This document shows, in pieces, positions 57,689 to 64,000 of a stretch of 64,000 bases of DNA. The translations under genes were made by a program, and so were the position numbers. Numbering within the stretch: position 1 is the stretch's first letter; the number at the start of each line of letters is the position of its first letter. Under the pieces are notes generated by a model. The model was not told the origin of the DNA. It searched no databases and saw only the letters and a list, made by a program, of their open reading frames with translations. The stretch comes from PNKC01 sp038323265 (lineage in GTDB: Bacteria; Chloroflexota; Dehalococcoidia; Tepidiformales; Tepidiformaceae): positions 17,697 through 81,696 of the forward strand of contig JBBQGT010000001.1 of NCBI GenBank assembly GCA_038323265.1, read 5' to 3'.

Positions 57689-60298
57689 CTACCGGTCAGC
57701 AGCCAGCTCCGCGAGCGCGGCCTGGGCGGCCGCGATTCGCGCCACTGGCACTCGGTACGGGCTACACGAGACGTAGTTGAGCCCGGTGCGCACAAAGAAC
57801 TCGACGGATGAAGGCTCGCCGCCGTGCTCCCCGCAGATGCCCACCTTGAGGTTGGGGCGCGTTTTTCGGCCGCGTTCTGTGCCGATGCGCACCAGTTCGC
57901 CGACGCCCTCCTGGTCCAGCACCTGGAAGGGATCATCGGCGAAGATCTTGCGGTCCACGTAGGTGGGGATGAAGCGGGCGCTGTCGTCGCGGCTGATGCC
58001 GAGCGTCGTCTGTGTGAGGTCGTTGGTCCCAAAGGAGAAGAAATCGGCCACTTCGGCGATCTTGTCGGCAACAAGGGCTGCGCGCGGGAGCTCGATCATC
58101 GTGCCGACGAGGAAGTCATCGACGCCCACTTTGGCAGCTTCGGCGCGCACGATATCGGCCTGGTTGCGCAGCTCTTCGACCGTGTTGACGAGGGGAATCA
58201 TCACCTCGGGGTGGACGACGATGCCTTCAGCGCGGCACTGCTTGGTGGCGGTGAAGATGGCGCGCGCCTGCATCTCGGTGATCTCGGGGTAGATCATGCC
58301 GAGGCGGCAGCCGCGGAAGCCGAGCATCGGGTTCTGCTCGCGCAGGCTCTCGATCTTCGCCTTCAAGCGTTCGAACGGGATGCCCATATCCCCGGAGAGG
58401 ACACGGATGTCGTCATCCCAGATCGGCAGGAACTCGTGGAGAGGCGGGTCCAGGGTGCGGATGGTGACTGGCAGACCGTCCATTTCGCGGAAGATTTGGA
58501 TGAAATCTTCGCGCTGTAGAGGCTCAACCTTGGCCAGGGCGGCGCGCCGTTCGTCCGCGTTTTCGGCAACGATCATCTCGCGGATGGCCATGATGCGGTC
58601 GCCTTCGAAGAACATGTGCTCGGTGCGGCAGAGGCCAATGCCCTCGGCGCCGAATTCGCGAGCAACTCTGGCATCGTGCGGGCTATCGCCGTTGGCACGC
58701 ACTCCGATCTTGCGGAAGGTATCCGCCCAGCCCATCAAGGTGCTGAAGTCAGCGTCGATCGAGGGCTCAACGGTCTCCACGCGCCCGGCCAGCACCTCGC
58801 CGGTGGTGCCATCGACGGTAAGCATCTCGCCCTTGCGGATGGTCGTTTCGTTGACAGTGAACTCCTGGGCGGCGTAATCGATGCGCAGGTCGCCGGCGCC
58901 GGCCACACAAGGCTTGCCCATGCCGCGCGCCACCACGGCGGCGTGCGAGGTCATGCCGCCGCGCGCCGTGAGCACCGCTTGCGAGGCGACCATCCCGTGG
59001 AAGTCTTCGGGGGCCGTCTCTACGCGCACGAGGATCACTTTCTCGCCGTTTATCGCCATCGCCGCCGCTTCATCGGGGTCGAACACGGCTTTGCCGCTGG
59101 CCGCCCCAGGTGAGGCTGGCAGGCCGCGCGTCAGGAAGTGGGCGGCGGCCCTCGCTTCGGGGTCCAGGGTGGGATGCAGAAGTTGCTCGATCTGGGCCGG
59201 CTCTACGCGGCGGACGGCAGTCTCTTTGCTAATGACGCCTTCGTTCACCAGGTCCACGGCGATCTTCACCGCCGCCCGCCCGCTGCGCTTGCCGGTGCGT
59301 GTCTGGAGCATGTAGAGCTTGCCTCGCTCGATCGTGAACTCCATATCCTGAACGTCTTTGTAGTGCGCTTCGAGTTGGCGCGCGATGGCAGCAAATTCCG
59401 CGTAAACGTCGGGCATCTCGGCCTTCATCTCGGAGATTGGGCGCGGAGTGCGCACCCCAGCGACAACGTCTTCGCCCTGCGCATTGACGAGGTATTCGCC
59501 GTAGAGGGCGTGCTCGCCGGTCGAGGGGTTGCGGCTGAAAGCCACGCCGGTGGCGCTATCGTTGCCCATGTTGCCGAAGACCATGGCCTGGACGTTGACG
59601 GCGGTGCCGAGGTCGTCGCTGATCTTGTTCAGGCGGCGGTAGTCCACGGCGCGGCGCCCGTTCCACGATCGGAAGACGGCGGCGATGGCGTCGCGCAGCT
59701 GGTCCATCGGGTCTTCGGGGAAATCGAACTTCACGGTGTCCGCGACGATCTTCTTGAACTTTTCGGTGAGGTCCTCCAGTTCCTCGGTTGAAAGGTCCGT
59801 GTCCGTGCGAGATTCTCCCTTGGCGGCTTCCAGCACCTCCTCGAACGCACTGCCATCCACGCCGAGGACGATTTTGCCGAAGAGCTGGACGAACCGGCGG
59901 TAGGCGTCGGCGGCGAATCGCGGGTTGCCGGTGAGCTTCGCCAGGCCGACGGCGGTTTCGCGGTTCAAGCCCAGGTTGAGGACGGTGTCCATCATGCCCG
60001 GCATGGAGAATTTAGCGCCGGAACGGACAGAGACGAGCAGCGGATTCGCCGGGTCACCGAGGCGCTTGCCGGTGGCCGCTTCAACTTCTTTAAGGGCGGC
60101 GAGGGTCTCCTCCCACATCCCGTCAGGGAACTGCGAGGTGGCGGAGTAGGCGTTGCACGCTTCTGTGGTGATGGTGAAGCCGGGGGGCACGGGCGCGCCC
60201 GATTTCGTCATCCCGGCAAGGCCCGCGCCTTTGCCGCCGAGCAAGTCGCGCATGGATTCGTCGCCCTCGCGGAAGAGGTAAACGTACTTCGTAGCCAT
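57689..60298 (-). CDS. ppdK: Pyruvate, phosphate dikinase
   Basis: An 869-residue enzyme reversibly interconverting pyruvate, ATP and phosphate with PEP, AMP and PPi. The N-terminal ATP-grasp domain begins Y-V-Y-L-F-R-E-G and contains G-G-K-G-A-G-L-A-G-M. The phosphohistidine domain has G-G-M-T-S-H-A-A-V-V-A-R-G-M-G-K-P-C near residue 455. The C-terminal PEP/pyruvate domain has Q-N-P-M-L-G-F-R-G-C-R-L-G and the catalytic Cys in Y-V-S-C-S-P-Y-R-V-P. The ATG at 60298 with AAGGACAA upstream fits the family N terminus and excludes a longer upstream frame. It links glycolysis and gluconeogenesis. Confidence 0.95.
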   Translation of the reverse strand: MATKYVYLFREGDESMRDLLGGKGAGLAGMTKSGAPVPPGFTITTEACNAYSATSQFPDGMWEETLAALKEVEAATGKRLGDPANPLLVSVRSGAKFSMPGMMDTVLNLGLNRETAVGLAKLTGNPRFAADAYRRFVQLFGKIVLGVDGSAFEEVLEAAKGESRTDTDLSTEELEDLTEKFKKIVADTVKFDFPEDPMDQLRDAIAAVFRSWNGRRAVDYRRLNKISDDLGTAVNVQAMVFGNMGNDSATGVAFSRNPSTGEHALYGEYLVNAQGEDVVAGVRTPRPISEMKAEMPDVYAEFAAIARQLEAHYKDVQDMEFTIERGKLYMLQTRTGKRSGRAAVKIAVDLVNEGVISKETAVRRVEPAQIEQLLHPTLDPEARAAAHFLTRGLPASPGAASGKAVFDPDEAAAMAINGEKVILVRVETAPEDFHGMVASQAVLTARGGMTSHAAVVARGMGKPCVAGAGDLRIDYAAQEFTVNETTIRKGEMLTVDGTTGEVLAGRVETVEPSIDADFSTLMGWADTFRKIGVRANGDSPHDARVAREFGAEGIGLCRTEHMFFEGDRIMAIREMIVAENADERRAALAKVEPLQREDFIQIFREMDGLPVTIRTLDPPLHEFLPIWDDDIRVLSGDMGIPFERLKAKIESLREQNPMLGFRGCRLGMIYPEITEMQARAIFTATKQCRAEGIVVHPEVMIPLVNTVEELRNQADIVRAEAAKVGVDDFLVGTMIELPRAALVADKIAEVADFFSFGTNDLTQTTLGISRDDSARFIPTYVDRKIFADDPFQVLDQEGVGELVRIGTERGRKTRPNLKVGICGEHGGEPSSVEFFVRTGLNYVSCSPYRVPVARIAAAQAALAELAADR

Positions 60299-60516
60299 TA
60301 ACAATTGTCCTTCGGCCGGGCTCTGAAAGCCGCCGCCGCAGAATAGCGCCGTTCGCCCGTTTGCGGGAGATCGCGGCGCATCTTGTCCCCATTGTAAAGC
60401 GGCCCCTACCAAAGTGGTTGGAGCTCGGCAGATTCGGCTCCCGGCGTAAGCGCCGCGTCTGCTACCATCGAAGAGGCCGCGTTGCACGACACGTGCGCGT
60501 CGGACCGATAACTTCC

Positions 60517-62103
60517 ATGTTGTTTGCCGAAAACGTTACCAAGACCTTCGGGGCTGTCGATGTCCTCTCCGGGCTCACGTTCATCGTGGGTGATGGGGAG
60601 CACGTGGGCATTGTGGGCCCCAACGGCGGTGGCAAGTCCACCATCCTCCGCCTGCTCGCGGGCGACCATAAGCCCGATGAGGGCGTCTGTGGCTACCGCA
60701 ACGGCGCGCTCGGCTACCTCCGCCAGGAGGCTGGCCTTGAGGACGGCAACACGCTCGTGGAAGAGCTCTGGCTGGCCTTCCCGGAAGCGCGCGGCATTGA
60801 ACTCGAACTCGAACAGGTAGCCGGACAGATCGAACGCGGCGAAGGCGACCTCGATTCGCTGATCGATGAACAGGCGCGACTGTTCGAATCCTTCGAGACG
60901 CACGACGGCTACCGCATTGAGGCGCGCATTGGGCGCGTCCTGGACGGCCTTGGCTTCGAACCGGACGACGCAAAGAAGCTATGCGGGGCGTTTAGCGGTG
61001 GCTGGCAGATGCGCATTGCGCTGGCCAAGGTGCTGGTGCGCCGCCCCGAAAACGTGCTGCTCGACGAACCGACCAACCACCTGGACGCCAAAACGCGCAC
61101 CTGGCTGGCGGAAGAGTTGGGCGAGTGGGACAGCGCCATGCTCATCGTCACGCACGATGGCGCCTTCCTGGACAAAGTGGCGACGCGCATCCTCGACCTT
61201 CGCAACAAGAAGGTGGAGAGCTACGCCGGCAACTATTCGAAGTACCAGACGCAGAAGGCCGATCGCCTGCACGCCCAGGACCAGGCGGCCGCCCGCCAGG
61301 AGCGCGAGTTCGTGAAGCAGGAGCGCTTCATCGAACGCTTTGGCGCGAAGGCGACAAAGGCCAAGGCCGTGCAGAGCCGCGAAAAGGCGCTCGCCAAGAT
61401 CGAGCGCATCGACCGCACGCAGAAGGAGCCGGAAGTGCATTTCCAGCTCAACGCCACCGGCCGCACGGAGCGCGACGTGCTGCTGCTGAAGAAAATCAGC
61501 CATGCGTTCGGCGACCACATCATTTTGGTGGACGTGGATATGCATGTGGAGCGCGGCCAGAAGTTGGCGCTGATTGGACCGAACGGCAGCGGCAAGTCCA
61601 CGCTGTTGAAAATCTGCGCGAACCAGATTGCGCCCTCCGACGGCGTGGTGGAGTGGGCCGAGAAGGCACGGCCTGGCTACTACGACCAGCACCAGGACGA
61701 AGCGATGGACGCCGAACGGACGGTCCTCGAAGAGGTGCGGTCCGTGGCTGGCAGCGTGCCGGACGTGAAGATCCGCACCGTGCTCGGCCAGTTCCTCTTC
61801 CGCGGCGACGACGTGTTCAAGCCGATCAAAGTGCTTTCAGGCGGCGAACGGAGCCGCGTGGCGCTGGCCAAGTTCCTCATCCAGCCGACTAATGTGCTGC
61901 TGCTGGACGAACCGACAAACCACCTGGACAAAACCACGCGCCGCAAGCTGATCGAGGCGTTGCACGGCTACGAAGGCACGATCATCGCCGCCAGCCACGA
62001 CCCGGGCATCGTCGATGGCGTGGCCACGAACGTCTACGAAGTGAAGGATCTCTCGGTGAAAGAGCTGATCAGCCGCCGGCGCGAGCTGGTCGAAGCGGAG
62101 TAG
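60517..62103 (+). CDS. ABC-F family ATP-binding protein
   Basis: A 528-residue soluble protein with two ABC ATPase domains and no membrane segments. Walker A G-P-N-G-G-G-K-S-T near residue 35 and G-P-N-G-S-G-K-S-T near 354. Signatures are F-S-G-G-W-Q-M-R and L-S-G-G-E-R-S-R, and Walker B motifs are V-L-L-D-E-P-T-N-H-L-D and V-L-L-L-D-E-P-T-N-H-L-D. The charged inter-domain linker (K-A-T-K-A-K-A-V-Q-S-R) is the P-site tRNA-interaction motif of translational ABC-F factors (Uup/EttA/Ybit-like). It probably rescues or regulates ribosomes. Start ATG chosen because similarity begins there; upstream frame is open but unconserved. Confidence 0.9.
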   Translation: MLFAENVTKTFGAVDVLSGLTFIVGDGEHVGIVGPNGGGKSTILRLLAGDHKPDEGVCGYRNGALGYLRQEAGLEDGNTLVEELWLAFPEARGIELELEQVAGQIERGEGDLDSLIDEQARLFESFETHDGYRIEARIGRVLDGLGFEPDDAKKLCGAFSGGWQMRIALAKVLVRRPENVLLDEPTNHLDAKTRTWLAEELGEWDSAMLIVTHDGAFLDKVATRILDLRNKKVESYAGNYSKYQTQKADRLHAQDQAAARQEREFVKQERFIERFGAKATKAKAVQSREKALAKIERIDRTQKEPEVHFQLNATGRTERDVLLLKKISHAFGDHIILVDVDMHVERGQKLALIGPNGSGKSTLLKICANQIAPSDGVVEWAEKARPGYYDQHQDEAMDAERTVLEEVRSVAGSVPDVKIRTVLGQFLFRGDDVFKPIKVLSGGERSRVALAKFLIQPTNVLLLDEPTNHLDKTTRRKLIEALHGYEGTIIAASHDPGIVDGVATNVYEVKDLSVKELISRRRELVEAE

Positions 62104-62190
62104 CGGGCGCTTGGTCACAACTGCAATGGGTCCGCCACGCCTTGACGAGAACAGCTCTGTTAGACTGCGGACTCCAAAGAGGAGCACAAA

Positions 62191-62622
62191 ATCGATAGGC
62201 CGACCCCTGCCCAGCTAGCGGTTGCCCGGCGCATCCTCAAGCGAGAATCCGAAGCTGCCGAGGGAGGGCGCGTTGGCGAAGCGGCGGCCTCCACGGGGAA
62301 GAAGTTGCGCGTGCGTCTCGGGCGGGTGTTCAGCGAACTGGGGACGGACGCCCTGTTGAAGCGGGCGGTGTCGCTGGCGCGCGCGGACTATCCCTTTCTC
62401 CCCACCGTGGACGGACCGGAAAGCCTCGACCACTTTGGCGCGGTTTTGGACGGCGTTGGGGCATCCGAGGCGGCCGGGGCGGCCGAGGCGGTATTCAGCC
62501 ACGCCATCGCCCTCCTTGCCAGGTTTATTGGCGACGATTTAACCATGCGGGCAATCGGTGAGGTTTGGCCCAGCGCCATTCCTGCCGAAACCGGCGGCCC
62601 AACACACGAGGAGCAGAGATGA
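62191..62622 (+). CDS. Small partner protein of KaiC-like ATPase
   Basis: About 143 residues. Reading starts after a TAG at 62161. The coding-like sequence begins I-D-R-P-T-P-A-Q-L-A-V-A-R-R-I-L-K-R-E, then L-G-T-D-A-L-L-K-R-A-V-S-L-A-R-A-D-Y-P-F-L and a C-terminal helix. No ATG, GTG or TTG occurs before TTG 62299/GTG 62305, yet AAGAGGAG lies six bases before an ATC at 62191, so a rare ATC start is possible. If so it is unusual; from GTG 62305 the protein would be 105 residues. This small protein type is often found next to KaiC-like or histidine-kinase genes. Overlaps the next gene by four bases. Confidence 0.6.
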   Translation: MDRPTPAQLAVARRILKRESEAAEGGRVGEAAASTGKKLRVRLGRVFSELGTDALLKRAVSLARADYPFLPTVDGPESLDHFGAVLDGVGASEAAGAAEAVFSHAIALLARFIGDDLTMRAIGEVWPSAIPAETGGPTHEEQR

Positions 62623-64000
62623 CAGACCCAAACGGGCAGCCCCAACGCGTCCAGATCGAACAACTGCGGACAGGGGTGACAGGTCTTGATGAGGTGCTGG
62701 GGGGCGGGCTTCCCGAGTACTCGTTCAACCTCGTGGCTGGCTCGCCGGGTTCCGGCAAAACCACGCTGACTCACCAGATCATGTTCGCCCTCGCCACTCC
62801 CGAGCGGCCGGCGCTGCACTTCACAGTTCTGGGCGAGCCAGCGGTCAAGATGCTTCGCTACCAGCAGCAGTTCTCGTTCTTCGATCTGAACGAAGTGGGA
62901 CGGAGCGTGCGCTTCGTGAACCTCACCGAAGAGGTGCTGCAGCACGATCTTCAGGCAGTGCTGGACTCCATCATTCGCCACGTGGAAGAGGTGAACCCGG
63001 CGGTGGTGGTGGTGGATTCGTTCCGCACGATTGTGCGCGCGGTCACCGCCCCATTCGCGAATACTTCGACGCTGGACGTGGCGGAGTTTCTCCAGCGCCT
63101 TGCGTTGCACCTGACCACCTGGCAGGTGACCAGCTTCCTGGTTGGCGAGTACGAAGGCCACGAGGTGCAGGACAACCCGATGTTCACCATCGCGGACGGC
63201 CTGATCTGGCTCTACCAGAGCCTCGACCGCAACTCCAGCGTGCGCAAGATGCAGGTGGTGAAGATGCGCGGGCAGGCACCGATGCCGGGCATGCACACGA
63301 TGCGCATCACGGGCGACGGGGTGCAGGTTTTCCCGCGCATCCTGCGCCGGCCCGTGGAGATGCAGACGCCCGACTCCAGGACGCTTTCGACCGGCGTGCC
63401 AGAGCTGGACGAGATGATGGGCGGCGGCATCCCCTCACAGAACGCCGTGCTTGTCGCTGGGCCGGCGGGCTCCGGCAAAAGCACGCTCGCCGTGCAGTTC
63501 ATCGCCGCCGGCGTGCGAGACGGGGAACCGGCGGTGATTGCGGTATTCGAAGAGCGCCCGGGCGAATACCTGAACCGGGCGAAGACCAAGGGCCCCAGCC
63601 TCGATGAAGCGATCAAATCGGGGCTCCTCGAAATACTCTATCTGCGGCCGCTCGATTTCTCGGTGGATGAGGCGCTGCTGGAAGTGCAGGCGGCAGTGGA
63701 GCGCGTTGGGGCGAAACGGCTGGTCATCGATTCGCTCGCCGGCTTCGAACTGGCCCTCGCGCCCACCTTTCGCGAGGACTTTCGCGAATCGCTCTACCGC
63801 ATGGTCCACGCGCTCACTGGAGACGGCCTGACGGTCTTGATGACGATTGAGATCGCCCTCGGGTTCACGGACTTGCAGCTCAGCCCCAACCTGATCTCCT
63901 TCATGACCGACGACATCATCCTCCAACGCTACGTCGAAATCGAAGGCAAGCTGCGAAGGATGCTGACGGTTATGAAGACTCGCGGCAGCCGGCACAGCGA
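62619..64000 (+). CDS. KaiC-like two-domain ATPase (partial)
   Basis: The first 460 residues of a KaiC-family protein that continues past the window. Two RecA-like domains: Walker A G-S-P-G-S-G-K-T-T at 41-49 with Walker B V-V-V-V-D-S near 129, and G-P-A-G-S-G-K-S-T at 281-289 with R-L-V-I-D-S. The acidic pair after strand 2 is complete in domain 2 (A-V-F-E-E-R-P) but reads V-L-G-E-P in domain 1. No kaiA or kaiB is nearby, so this is a KaiC homologue of signalling type rather than a clock protein. ATG overlaps the stop of the small upstream partner gene. Confidence 0.85.
   Translation, partial: MTDPNGQPQRVQIEQLRTGVTGLDEVLGGGLPEYSFNLVAGSPGSGKTTLTHQIMFALATPERPALHFTVLGEPAVKMLRYQQQFSFFDLNEVGRSVRFVNLTEEVLQHDLQAVLDSIIRHVEEVNPAVVVVDSFRTIVRAVTAPFANTSTLDVAEFLQRLALHLTTWQVTSFLVGEYEGHEVQDNPMFTIADGLIWLYQSLDRNSSVRKMQVVKMRGQAPMPGMHTMRITGDGVQVFPRILRRPVEMQTPDSRTLSTGVPELDEMMGGGIPSQNAVLVAGPAGSGKSTLAVQFIAAGVRDGEPAVIAVFEERPGEYLNRAKTKGPSLDEAIKSGLLEILYLRPLDFSVDEALLEVQAAVERVGAKRLVIDSLAGFELALAPTFREDFRESLYRMVHALTGDGLTVLMTIEIALGFTDLQLSPNLISFMTDDIILQRYVEIEGKLRRMLTVMKTRGSRHS

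Overview
The window is a high-GC bacterial chromosome segment with standard code, densely packed and lacking rRNA, tRNA, CRISPR or insertion sequences. The gene set points to Chloroflexota, probably a Dehalococcoidia- or Tepidiformia-like lineage. The clues are an 11-subunit complex I without NuoE/F/G, a probable F420-dependent PPOX-fold enzyme, DUF4242 and CHRD proteins, several acyl-CoA dehydrogenases, and many genes whose -10 box lies 6-8 bases before the start codon. This placement is inferred from family content, not from a tree.

Left third (1-31 kb), housekeeping and lipid metabolism. A partial LysR regulator is followed by a divergent DnaA paralogue, a PPOX-fold enzyme, a ROK glucokinase, a methyltransferase, a VOC/WYL-regulator pair behind two matching palindromes, an MBL-fold hydrolase, a secreted CHRD protein, MurJ, a beta-propeller protein, a beta-carbonic anhydrase and a YprB-like nuclease. 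Next come an acyl-CoA dehydrogenase, RsfS, MnmA, a large catalase with a thioredoxin-reductase-like flavoprotein, SDR and HAD enzymes, a wax ester synthase/DGAT paired with a hemerythrin, a lipoprotein, FabI, RidA, an M20 peptidase, a small accessory patch (orphan antitoxin, unrecognised short ORF, frameshifted NUDIX), a second acyl-CoA dehydrogenase and an MFS transporter.

Centre (32.5-43.7 kb). One minus-strand operon, nuoABCDHIJKLMN, encodes the membrane arm and Q module of complex I with no NADH-oxidising module. Its NuoI carries a C-terminal extension of about 340 residues containing four copies of a basic-helix module. This is the most unusual protein in the window.

Right part (44-64 kb). 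It holds an FMN reductase, an Uma2-like nuclease, OsmC, an SDR, a KimA-like potassium transporter, a divergent NRAMP-like transporter and a PAS histidine kinase. A redox/electrophile-type cluster follows: YceI, apparently interrupted by a TGA at codon 3, divergent from an HxlR regulator, then a VOC protein, a pseudo-hydrolase fused to a LuxR helix-turn-helix, DUF4242, a dienelactone hydrolase and others. Pyruvate phosphate dikinase, an ABC-F ATPase and a two-domain KaiC-like ATPase with a small partner (running off the window) complete the segment.

The strongest window-wide signal is transcriptional: at least 17 starts have a TAnnnT-like hexamer ending 6-8 bases before ATG/GTG and no Shine-Dalgarno, which implies widespread leaderless mRNAs.
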